From assembly GCA_002694065.1 (NCBI GenBank), contig NZKZ01000133.1, positions 7,738-14,558 on the forward strand: DNA of 6,821 nt, read 5' to 3'. Positions 1-5,575 of the stretch are shown here, piece after piece. The DNA is from Acidiferrobacter sp. (GTDB lineage Bacteria > Pseudomonadota > Gammaproteobacteria > Arenicellales > UBA868). A program made the position numbers and the translations under genes. The first letter of the stretch is position 1; the number at the start of each line of letters is the position of its first letter. Below the pieces are notes generated by a model. It had not been told where the DNA came from, did not search any database, and saw nothing but the letters and a program-made list of their open reading frames with translations.

Positions 1-279
1 TCTCTGGATTTCAAGGGTTCGGCCGCCCTGCTTGCCCCGGGCCGCCTCGCGCGCCATCCGCTCTCCGGTCGCCCGGGGCAACATGCCGTATTCCGCGGTG
101 ATCCAGCCTTGCTGGCTGCCTTTGAGAAATCTGGGTACGCGCTCTTCAACGCTCGCCGTACATAGCACCCGGGTATCTCCAAACTCCACCAGTACCGAAC
201 CTTCGGCGTGACGGCTGTAGGCACGGGTGAAATGCACGGACCGCAACTCGTCCGGACGTCGATTGTTTGTTCTGGCCAT
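1..279 (-). CDS. rph: Ribonuclease PH, N-terminal part (cut by window edge)
   Basis: RNase PH is a phosphate-dependent 3'-to-5' exoribonuclease that trims tRNA precursor tails and takes part in RNA decay; it works as a hexameric ring in the cytoplasm. The 93 residues visible match the family's N-terminus closely: the RPDELR opening, then HAEGSVLVEFGDTRVLCTAS around residues 24-43, VPRFLKG at 48-54, GWITAEYGMLPRAT at 58-71, and the basic stretch GKQGGRTLEIQR at 82-93. The family is usually near 238-240 residues, so about 60 percent lies beyond the left edge. The ATG start is supported by a GAGG Shine-Dalgarno sequence (287-290) seven bases upstream. It is the last gene seen in a minus-strand series after the Nudix gene, 58 bases downstream of it, with no evident terminator between. 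In many gammaproteobacteria rph is next to rdgB and hemW; here hemW is nearby but on the other strand. Confidence 0.96.
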   Translation of the reverse strand, partial: MARTNNRRPDELRSVHFTRAYSRHAEGSVLVEFGDTRVLCTASVEERVPRFLKGSQQGWITAEYGMLPRATGERMAREAARGKQGGRTLEIQR

Positions 280-337
280 CAATCTTCCTCTGTTGTGATG
301 TGTCGTGATGCGGCGGCTTTTTGCAGCGGGCGCCGGA

Positions 338-940
338 TCAGCCCGGCGGCAGCGGATGCCCGAACAGCGAGAAGAACCGGATCAGGAACCGATAGGTCAA
401 CCCCCAAATCACCCGCTCGTCTCCTTTGCTCAGAAATATACCGGGAAACCGTGTCCCGCCTGCGGCCTCATACTGCACTGAGGTTCGAAGATTGGGATCG
501 AGAAGTCGGGACAGCGGTATCTGGACTACCTCGGAGACTTCGTGGTTGGGCCTGAGTGTGGGCGTGGTATCCACCAGGTAAACGAAACAGGAAATCACGA
601 GGTCAGCGGATCTGCCGCCATGGCGGCCGCGCAGGTCGCCGAGCCGGCCCACCGAATCGGTGGGGCGCAGCTTAAGCCCGATTTCTTCCCAGGTCTCGCG
701 ACAGGCAGCGTCGCCGGCTTCAAGATCGCTCGGCTCGCGGCGGCCTCCTGGAAAAGCCATCTGCCCTGACCAGGGGTCATCGGGCGACGCCGCTCTCTGG
801 ATGAAAAGGATACTGGGATCGTGCTCACCCGTATCACGATTCAGAACCAACGCCACCTCGGCCTGGAGGGAGCTGGAGGGTGGTTCCAGATCGGGCTGGT
901 ACTCCTGAAAGCGATTCAGGACCTCGCTGACTGGGATCAC
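338..940 (-). CDS. Nudix hydrolase, CoA pyrophosphatase-like (NudL/NUDT7-8 type)
   Basis: Nudix hydrolases split nucleoside diphosphates linked to another group; this subgroup is related to enzymes that cleave coenzyme A to phosphopantetheine and 3',5'-ADP. With the GTG start the protein has 200 residues. The Nudix region begins with DPWSGQMAFPGGR (55-67) and ends with RETWEEIGL (81-89), whose Arg and Glu residues would hold the catalytic metal. The SGQMAFPGG block and the later VIWGLTYRFL (177-186) are typical of the CoA-pyrophosphatase group. The frame stays open to an ATG at 1036, but that would overlap the upstream barrel gene by about 100 bases and adds a basic stretch atypical of the family. 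I prefer GTG at 938-940, which overlaps the upstream TGA as GTGA and suggests translational coupling. A TTG at 941-943 is a further option. Substrate identity is inferred; other nucleotide pyrophosphates are possible. Confidence 0.88.
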   Translation of the reverse strand: MIPVSEVLNRFQEYQPDLEPPSSSLQAEVALVLNRDTGEHDPSILFIQRAASPDDPWSGQMAFPGGRREPSDLEAGDAACRETWEEIGLKLRPTDSVGRLGDLRGRHGGRSADLVISCFVYLVDTTPTLRPNHEVSEVVQIPLSRLLDPNLRTSVQYEAAGGTRFPGIFLSKGDERVIWGLTYRFLIRFFSLFGHPLPPG

Positions 941-1566
941 CAATGAATTCCGCCACCGAGCAGAACACCATAACTGCCCTCGCTGGCGTCGGATCCTGTA
1001 ATTGCCCCGGTGTAGTCTGTAATCTGGTATCGCCAAGCCAGGCGAAGGTCGACAAAAGGCAGGGGATCAAGGACCAATCCCGTCTCTACCGAGATCGAGG
1101 AAAGATCCTGGCGCAACCCGACACTCCCAAGCGAAGGCGCCCAGCCAGCATCGGCATAAAACCTGAGAAACCCAAGGATCCCGACTCTTGCCTCGGCCAT
1201 AACCCGCGCGCCTGACGCGTCCCCGTCCGCCCCGAAGCGGTTCTGCTCCCAACCCAGTCCCAGGGCCAGAAAGGTGTTGTCGGTGGCGCTCAACAAGCGG
1301 TACTTGAAATCGACCAGCGTCTGCTCGTCAGGCGCCATGCCAACGCTGTCCTCACTGATCCGATAAAGAGACGCACGAAGACCCCACCGCTCGCCCAGCC
1401 ACAACTCGCCATAACCGCCCGTGAGAGGAGAATTGACAGAGGTATCCTGGTAATCGTCGACCACCCAGGTAAAGACACCGGCTTCGCCGTCCACCGGCCC
1501 CAGTGCTGCTGCCGGGCCGGCTGCCAGCAGCCCTGTCATAAGAAAAACGCGCGCGATACACTTCAC
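937..1566 (-). CDS. Outer membrane beta-barrel protein, function unknown (YfaZ-like appearance)
   Basis: The 209-residue product begins with a signal peptide: a short basic start (MKCIAR), a hydrophobic core (VFLMTGLLAAGPAAA), and likely cleavage near residues 20-22. The rest is a chain of alternating polar and hydrophobic stretches with many Gly and aromatic residues (for example GYGELWLGERWGLRASLY at 51-68, NTFLALGLGWEQ at 97-108, VDLRLAWRYQITDY at 172-185). It ends in Trp, as barrel proteins recognised by the BAM machinery usually end in an aromatic residue. I infer a small outer-membrane barrel of roughly eight to ten strands. It resembles YfaZ-type proteins in size and style, but I cannot confirm that family. 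The start is GTG at 1564-1566, with AGGTG at 1574-1578 seven bases upstream. It is first in the minus-strand series and its stop overlaps the Nudix start. No ligand or role can be read from the sequence. Confidence 0.82.
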   Translation of the reverse strand: MKCIARVFLMTGLLAAGPAAALGPVDGEAGVFTWVVDDYQDTSVNSPLTGGYGELWLGERWGLRASLYRISEDSVGMAPDEQTLVDFKYRLLSATDNTFLALGLGWEQNRFGADGDASGARVMAEARVGILGFLRFYADAGWAPSLGSVGLRQDLSSISVETGLVLDPLPFVDLRLAWRYQITDYTGAITGSDASEGSYGVLLGGGIHW

Positions 1567-1595
1567 GAATCAACACCTATAGGGGAAGGAACGGC

Positions 1596-1623
1596 ATTTT
1601 ATCATCCGGCCCTGGCGGGTCGA
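1596..1623 (-). promoter_or_regulatory. Candidate extended -10 promoter for the barrel/Nudix/rph series
   Basis: Read on the minus strand, bases 1604-1596 give TGATAAAAT: a TGn extension directly followed by TAAAAT, five of six matches to the consensus -10. Sixteen bases upstream is TCGACC (1623-1618), a four-of-six match to the -35. Transcription would begin near 1589, leaving a leader of about 23 bases that includes the AGGTG ribosome site. The position in the divergent gap suits a promoter, but this is pattern matching only. Confidence 0.42.
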
Positions 1624-1652
1624 TGGGGCTGGGCCTATCATGAGAAACGACG

Positions 1653-2060
1653 ATGACTGACCAAGAACATGACAACGGTGTCCGTCTTGATCGCTGGCTC
1701 TGGGCGGCGCGTTTTTTCAAAACCCGCGCGGAAGCGGTCGAGGCGGTCCGGGCGGGCCATGTTCTGCTCAACGATCACAGAACCCGCTCGGCGAAATCTA
1801 TCCGCTGTAACGACCGGCTACGGATCCGCCGCAAGACGGCCGTCTATCACATCACCGTCCAACAGCTGATCGACAAGCGCGTCTCAGCAGCGATTGCGGC
1901 TCAGACCTACGTTGAAGATCCGGACAGTATTGAACGGCGCGAAGCCCTGCGTCAGCAACTGCGCCTGCAGCCCCAGCCCGTCAGACAGTCCAGGGGCAGG
2001 CCGGACAAAAAAGAGCGCCGGCAACTCCAGCAGATGCGCTATGCCGACGGGCGCGGTTGA
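1653..2060 (+). CDS. hslR: Hsp15, ribosome-associated heat-shock protein (S4 domain)
   Basis: Hsp15 binds free 50S subunits that still carry a nascent chain on tRNA after translation breaks down, and helps recycle them. The 135-residue product shows an S4 RNA-binding domain at about residues 10-68: VRLDRWLWAARFFKTRAEA opens it, VRAGHVLLNDHRTRSAKSI forms the central turn, and DRLRIRR continues it. A basic tail follows, with the GRPDKKERRQLQQM motif (115-128) characteristic of Hsp15. Length matches the family (about 130 residues). A weak GAG eight bases before the ATG is the only ribosome-site candidate. It opens the plus-strand series and is divergent from the barrel gene across 86 bases. The next gene begins four bases after its stop. 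RluA-type pseudouridine synthases also carry S4 domains, but no catalytic domain is present here. Confidence 0.94.
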   Translation: MTDQEHDNGVRLDRWLWAARFFKTRAEAVEAVRAGHVLLNDHRTRSAKSIRCNDRLRIRRKTAVYHITVQQLIDKRVSAAIAAQTYVEDPDSIERREALRQQLRLQPQPVRQSRGRPDKKERRQLQQMRYADGRG

Positions 2061-2064
2061 ACCG

Positions 2065-3024
2065 ATGCGCGGAACCATACTGGATGCCGACAGTTTCGAT
2101 CGCGGGGACCTTGATACCACTGGACTCGAGAACGCCCTCGACCACTGGACGCATCATCGATCAACACAATCTCACGAGGTGGCAGAGCGGATCGCGGGCT
2201 GTGAGGTGGTGGTCACCAACAAAGTCGTCGTCGATGCGACGGCGATGCAGAGCACTTCTCTAAAACTGATCGTCGTGGCCGCGACCGGCACCAATAACAT
2301 CGATCTCTTGGCGGCGAAACAGCGCGGGATCACCGTCTGCAACGTCCGCGACTATGCCTCCGCCGCCGTAAGCCAGCACGTTTTTTCGCTGTTGCTCGCA
2401 TTGGTCTCACACCTTGGCGACTACACCCAGGCGGTCAAGGCAGGCCGTTGGCAGGAGAGCAAGGTGTTCTGCCTGCTCGACTATCCCATCCGCGAACTCG
2501 ACGGCATGACGCTGGGCATTATCGGTTATGGCAATCTCGGCCGGCGCGTTGAACAGATCGCCCTTGGTTTCGGCATGCAGGTGGCCATCTGTGCCAGGCC
2601 AGGCGGTGGAGCGATACCTGATGGCCGGATCGCTCTGGATACCCTGCTCGCGACCTGTGACGTGATCTCATTGCATTGCCCGCTTTCTGACGCAACGCAC
2701 AATCTGATCGGTCGCGCCCAGCTGGATAAAATGAAATCCACTGCCATCCTGATCAACACTGCCCGCGGCGGCATCGTCAATGAAAACGACCTCGCAAATG
2801 CCTTGCGCCAGGGAGAGATCGGCGGGGCAGGGATAGATGTACTGACTCAGGAGCCTCCAGGCGCAGATCATCCCCTGCTAACTGCGGATATCCCCAACCT
2901 CCTGGTCAGTCCTCATAATGCCTGGGGATCGGTTCAATCACGCCAGCGTCTCGCTGATGAAATTGCGGACCTCATCCAGGCCTACCGTCAGCAAACGCCC
3001 AGAAACTGCTGCCTGCCTGATTGA
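2065..3024 (+). CDS. hprA: D-2-hydroxyacid dehydrogenase, glycerate dehydrogenase / hydroxypyruvate reductase type
   Basis: Enzymes of this family interconvert D-2-hydroxyacids and 2-oxoacids with NAD(P)H; close relatives reduce hydroxypyruvate to D-glycerate. The 319-residue product has the family layout: a split substrate-binding domain (1-100 and about 285-319) around a Rossmann domain. The nucleotide loop is GYGNLG at 154-159. The catalytic set is visible as Arg234 in NTARGG, Glu263 in DVLTQEPP and His284 in SPHNAWGS. TNKVVVDA (51-58) and VAATGTNNID (71-80) are typical of the hprA branch. The frame is open further upstream, to 1894 and through an ATG at 2041, but both overlap hslR; MRGTILDADSFDRGDL is how the family normally starts, so ATG 2065 is chosen. 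The second-strand end reads CARPGG (176-181), without the usual acidic NAD-selecting residue. The stop overlaps the hemW start. The exact substrate is inferred, and other 2-oxoacids are possible. Confidence 0.9.
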   Translation: MRGTILDADSFDRGDLDTTGLENALDHWTHHRSTQSHEVAERIAGCEVVVTNKVVVDATAMQSTSLKLIVVAATGTNNIDLLAAKQRGITVCNVRDYASAAVSQHVFSLLLALVSHLGDYTQAVKAGRWQESKVFCLLDYPIRELDGMTLGIIGYGNLGRRVEQIALGFGMQVAICARPGGGAIPDGRIALDTLLATCDVISLHCPLSDATHNLIGRAQLDKMKSTAILINTARGGIVNENDLANALRQGEIGGAGIDVLTQEPPGADHPLLTADIPNLLVSPHNAWGSVQSRQRLADEIADLIQAYRQQTPRNCCLPD

Positions 3025-4208
3025 ATACCCTCGTTCCGCTACCCCTGACACTGTACGTTCACCTGCCCTGGTGCGAACGAAAGTGCCCTTACTGTGATTT
3101 CAACTCTCATCCCCTGAAAGCCGATCTGCCCGCATCGGACTACATCAATGGCCTGATCGCGGATCTCGACGCGGTTGAGAAAACCTACCCAAAACGCCGC
3201 CTGCAAGCCGTTTTTTTTGGTGGGGGAACACCGAGCCTTTTTGAAGGGGATCAGATCGCTCGATTGCTGGAGCGTCTCGACCAGCGTGGCTGGCTCGATT
3301 CGGCAACGGAGATCACGCTGGAAGCCAACCCCGGATCAGCCGAAGCTGATCGATTCCGCCGCTATCGCGATTGCGGGGTCAACCGTCTTTCGCTTGGCGT
3401 ACAAAGTTTCAATGACGAAAGTCTCGGTGTGTTGGGGCGTATACATAATGGGGAAGAGGCCAAAAAGGCCTGTCGGGCCATCAGGGAAGCCGGGTTCGAC
3501 AACTTCAACATCGACCTGATGCATGGCCTGCCCGGACAGGTGACGGCGGATGCGGTTGCCGATCTTCGTGCCGCTCTGGATTTTTCCCCCACTCACCTTT
3601 CGCTTTACCAGTTGACGATCGAACCCAACACCGCCTTTGCGGCAAACCCGCCTGTCCTGCCTGACGAGGAGGTGCTCTGGGACATACGTTGCGCCGTCCA
3701 GGATCTCGCCTGTGAGGCCGGCTTTGAACACTACGAGGTCTCTGCCTTTGCCCGACCGGGGTACCGCTGCCGCCACAACCTCAACTACTGGGAGTTCGGC
3801 GACTACATCGGCATTGGGGCAGGGGCGCACAGCAAACTCTCTGTTAAAAATGCGGTCTACCGATGGAGCCGCCCGCGGCACCCCCGTGAATACTTGAAGA
3901 CCGTTACCGCGGGCACCGTGCCCGACACCGGACCGCCTCTGACCGCCGCCGCATTACGATTCGAATTCCTGCTTAACGCGCTGCGCCTCGAGGCCGGTTT
4001 CGAAAAAGATCTTTTTGCGCAGCGGACCGGGCTTGACTGGAAAAAAGAGGAGCCGCTTTTTGCGGATGCAGCCAACGACGGACTGCTGCGCCTGGATGAA
4101 ACCCGCGTACAAACCACGCCGCTCGGCTGGCGCTTTCTGGATGATCTCCTGGAGCGCTTTCTGGACCAACCAAAGCCTGCTGACGTGCATAATATGATGC
4201 TTCGATAG
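3021..4208 (+). CDS. hemW: Radical SAM heme chaperone HemW
   Basis: HemW is a radical-SAM-fold protein that binds heme and is thought to deliver it to target proteins such as respiratory enzymes. Many databases wrongly call it an oxygen-independent coproporphyrinogen III oxidase. The 395-residue product has the iron-sulfur motif CERKCPYCDF with Cys18, Cys22 and Cys25. Phe at position 27, where true HemN has a fourth Cys, marks it as HemW. Other family features are FFGGGTPS (65-72), EANPGS (101-106), GVQSFND (126-132), LMHGLPGQ (166-173) and HNLNYW (252-257) in the HemW-specific region. The C-terminal HemN-like winged-helix region follows, ending TPLGWRFLDDLLERF. Length is normal. The start is TTG, whose bases overlap the preceding TGA (TTGA), with no clear ribosome site, so translation probably depends on termination of the hprA-like gene. 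A T8 run at 3211-3218 encodes the two Phe before GGGTPS. Confidence 0.95.
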   Translation: MNTLVPLPLTLYVHLPWCERKCPYCDFNSHPLKADLPASDYINGLIADLDAVEKTYPKRRLQAVFFGGGTPSLFEGDQIARLLERLDQRGWLDSATEITLEANPGSAEADRFRRYRDCGVNRLSLGVQSFNDESLGVLGRIHNGEEAKKACRAIREAGFDNFNIDLMHGLPGQVTADAVADLRAALDFSPTHLSLYQLTIEPNTAFAANPPVLPDEEVLWDIRCAVQDLACEAGFEHYEVSAFARPGYRCRHNLNYWEFGDYIGIGAGAHSKLSVKNAVYRWSRPRHPREYLKTVTAGTVPDTGPPLTAAALRFEFLLNALRLEAGFEKDLFAQRTGLDWKKEEPLFADAANDGLLRLDETRVQTTPLGWRFLDDLLERFLDQPKPADVHNMMLR

Positions 4209-4267
4209 TTCGTCTCGGCCTGTCTCAAACTCACGGCCAGGACATTTTTGACTCCTTAAATATCGAC

Positions 4268-4687
4268 ATGCTCTGGATCAAGGCGCTACACATTATCTTC
4301 ATGGTGACCTGGTTTGCAGGGCTCTTCTATCTTCCCCGGCTGTTTGTCTATCACGCCATGAGTGCAGATCGTGCAACTCAAGACCAGTTCAAAGTGATGG
4401 AGCGCAAACTCTACTTTGGCATTACCACCCCAGGAGGCGTGCTGACCATCGCGTCCGGCCTGTGGCTGTGGCTAGGTTACGGCATCGGCAGTCAGAGCCT
4501 GTGGCTGGCCGGAAAAATCGCACTGGTTGCGGTCCTCGTTGGCTATCACCTCTGGTGCGGGCACATGGTCAAGCAGTTTGCGCAGGACAAAAATCGGCAC
4601 GGGCATGTGTTTTATCGCTGGTTCAACGAGTTTCCCGTGCTCGTGCTGGTCGGCGCAGTATTGCTGGTGATATTTAAGCCCGCCTGA
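4268..4687 (+). CDS. hemJ: Protoporphyrinogen IX oxidase, HemJ family (UPF0093 membrane protein)
   Basis: HemJ carries out the six-electron oxidation of protoporphyrinogen IX to protoporphyrin IX, the step before iron insertion, in bacteria without HemG or HemY. It sits in the cytoplasmic membrane. The 139-residue product has about four hydrophobic helices (roughly 4-24, 52-72, 79-99 and 119-137). The family signature LWIKALHIIFMVTWFAGLFY is at residues 2-21, with His8 in the first helix, followed by LPRLFVYH (22-29), YFGITTPGG (49-57) and WLAGKIALV (79-87). These match the usual HemJ pattern and length of about 140 residues. The gene is 59 bases after hemW on the same strand and 12 bases before trmL. 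That links porphyrin oxidation to the heme chaperone upstream. No good ribosome site is seen before the ATG. The gap upstream is AT-rich, but I found no convincing promoter or terminator in it. Confidence 0.92.
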   Translation: MLWIKALHIIFMVTWFAGLFYLPRLFVYHAMSADRATQDQFKVMERKLYFGITTPGGVLTIASGLWLWLGYGIGSQSLWLAGKIALVAVLVGYHLWCGHMVKQFAQDKNRHGHVFYRWFNEFPVLVLVGAVLLVIFKPA

Positions 4688-4699
4688 GCGCGACCCGCG

Positions 4700-5176
4700 A
4701 TGTTCCATGTGGTGCTGTACCAACCCGAGATTCCGCCCAATACCGGCAATATCATCCGCCTGTGTGCCAACACCGGCTCTCGGCTTCATCTGATTGAGCC
4801 GATTGGTTTTTCGATTAACGATCGCACTCTCCGGCGTGCGGGCCTGGACTATTCCGACGCCGTCACGATATCCCGCCATGCCAGCATGGATGCGTTCCTT
4901 GAGACCGTCTCTCCTGAGCGCACTTTCATGTTCTCGACCAAGCATGGCCGGCGACACAGCGACTGTGCGTTCCAAAGCGGTGACGCGTTGGTATTCGGTC
5001 CTGAGACCCGCGGTCTTCCCGACGATGTCAGGCTCCGCGTACCAGAGGCTCAGCGCTTAACTTTGCCGATGTGCGCGACGAGCCGCAGTCTTAATCTCGC
5101 CAACGCAGTCGCAGTCGCGCTGTTTGAGGCCTGGCGTCAGTGTGATTATCCAGGCAGCGTCCCGGGCGATCCCTAG
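4700..5176 (+). CDS. trmL: tRNA (cytidine/uridine-34-2'-O-)-methyltransferase TrmL
   Basis: TrmL (YibK) is a SPOUT methyltransferase that uses S-adenosylmethionine to methylate the ribose of the wobble nucleotide in certain tRNA-Leu species, working as a dimer. The 158-residue product covers the compact family from end to end. It starts directly with MFHVVLYQPEIPPNTGNI, then has RLHLIEPIGF (28-37) and the knot motif VFGPETRGLP (98-107). The second cofactor-binding stretch is LTLPMCATSRSLNLANAVA (120-138), and FEAWRQ (142-147) follows. The trefoil knot forms the cofactor pocket in known relatives. It starts 12 bases after the hemJ stop with only a weak ribosome site, which suggests shared translation. 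Its TAG stop is interlocked with the stop of the convergent gene on the other strand (bases 5173-5176), leaving no room for a terminator between them. Confidence 0.95.
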   Translation: MFHVVLYQPEIPPNTGNIIRLCANTGSRLHLIEPIGFSINDRTLRRAGLDYSDAVTISRHASMDAFLETVSPERTFMFSTKHGRRHSDCAFQSGDALVFGPETRGLPDDVRLRVPEAQRLTLPMCATSRSLNLANAVAVALFEAWRQCDYPGSVPGDP

Positions 5177-5550
5177 AGATCTTCAAGGCGGTCCACGCTG
5201 ATCCCGCTGAGCCTCAGCGCGGCATTCACCACGGGGAATTCGTCTGGCTCCACCCGCACCTTGATGCCGACAAAAAGCGCGCCCAGCGCATCGATGCGCA
5301 CCGGTTCCAGCCGCCTTGGCGACTTGAGGGACAGCAGGGTTTTGGCGACGATATCGCTGGTGCCGCCCTCGGCGGTATCACAGAAATAGAGCAGTTGGTT
5401 GCTCGGTCGGAAAAAGGCCTGGTGGATAGAGAGGCGCGTTGCGACCCAGGCTTCGATGATGCGATCCTTTGACACGCCGGGGCGCATATTCGCGATGTCG
5501 GCAAGATCCGGCGAGCGGAACTTGCTATAGACTCGACGCTCCTGCGACAT
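5173..5550 (-). CDS. Unrecognised conserved-looking protein, 125 residues
   Basis: I do not recognise this family. The product is soluble in appearance, with no signal peptide or membrane helix. The N-terminal 50 residues are basic and mostly helical in character (RRVYSKFRSPDLADIA, then DRIIEAWVATRLSIHQAFF). A beta-like stretch NQLLYFCDTAEGG (51-63) holds the only cysteine, Cys57. A further block, RIDALGALFVGIKVRVEP (85-102), precedes an acidic end (DRLEDL). Codons are dominated by G or C in third position like the neighbours, and no plus-strand gene covers the region, so it is very probably real. The start at ATG 5548-5550 is chosen because GAGG lies five bases upstream; another in-frame ATG at 5575-5577 would add nine residues. 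It converges on trmL with overlapping stops and diverges from the DUF364 gene with a 25-base gap. Divergence beside DUF364 suggests, but does not show, a related role. Confidence 0.8.
   Translation of the reverse strand: MSQERRVYSKFRSPDLADIANMRPGVSKDRIIEAWVATRLSIHQAFFRPSNQLLYFCDTAEGGTSDIVAKTLLSLKSPRRLEPVRIDALGALFVGIKVRVEPDEFPVVNAALRLSGISVDRLEDL
5523..5531 (+). promoter_or_regulatory. Weak candidate extended -10 for the DUF364 gene
   Basis: TGCTATAGA has the TGn extension followed by a four-of-six -10 hexamer and lies inside the 5' end of the divergent gene. Transcription would start near 5538, about 38 bases before the DUF364 ATG. No matching -35 is found at the proper distance. It is offered because the 25-base gap between the two genes is too short to hold both promoters. 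Confidence 0.22.
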
Positions 5551-5555
5551 ACCGA

Positions 5556-5559
5556 CCTC
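5556..5559 (-). promoter_or_regulatory. Ribosome binding site deciding the start of the 125-residue protein
   Basis: On the minus strand the bases before the ATG at 5550 read TGAGGTCGGT. GAGG five bases from the start codon is a good Shine-Dalgarno match and favours this ATG over the one at 5575-5577, which has no such site. Confidence 0.6.
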
Positions 5560-5575
5560 ACTGTCCTGCGCACCC

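Noticed and set aside
331..348. Hairpin CGCCGG/CCGGCG over the Nudix stop codon, considered as a terminator before rph
   Set aside because: No T tract follows it in the minus-strand direction, and rph has its own good ribosome site 58 bases on, so readthrough seems likely.
941..1036. N-terminal extension of the Nudix frame up to the ATG at 1036
   Set aside because: It lies within the barrel gene and carries a basic sequence unlike the family; the GTGA overlap start fits better.
1636..1641. TATCAT before hslR as a -10 element
   Set aside because: The start site would leave a leader of only about five bases, and no -35 is at the proper distance.
1894..2064. N-terminal extension of the dehydrogenase frame upstream of ATG 2065
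   Set aside because: It overlaps hslR in another frame and its residues do not resemble the family's start.
3336..3881. Open frame of 181 codons on the minus strand inside hemW
   Set aside because: It is antisense to a strongly conserved hemW, has no family resemblance and no ribosome site. Long antisense frames are common in GC-rich genes.
4217..4249. GGCC repeat and TGTC/GACA pairing followed by ATTTTT between hemW and hemJ, considered as a terminator
   Set aside because: The possible stems are only four base pairs with long loops, too weak for an intrinsic terminator.
4248..4253. TTGACT before hemJ, considered as a -35 element
   Set aside because: A matching -10 would fall inside the hemJ coding sequence and none is present.
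5469..5474. Perfect TTGACA on the plus strand upstream of the DUF364 gene
   Set aside because: The bases 16-18 positions downstream (around 5491-5498) do not resemble a -10, so it is probably coding sequence of the minus-strand gene.
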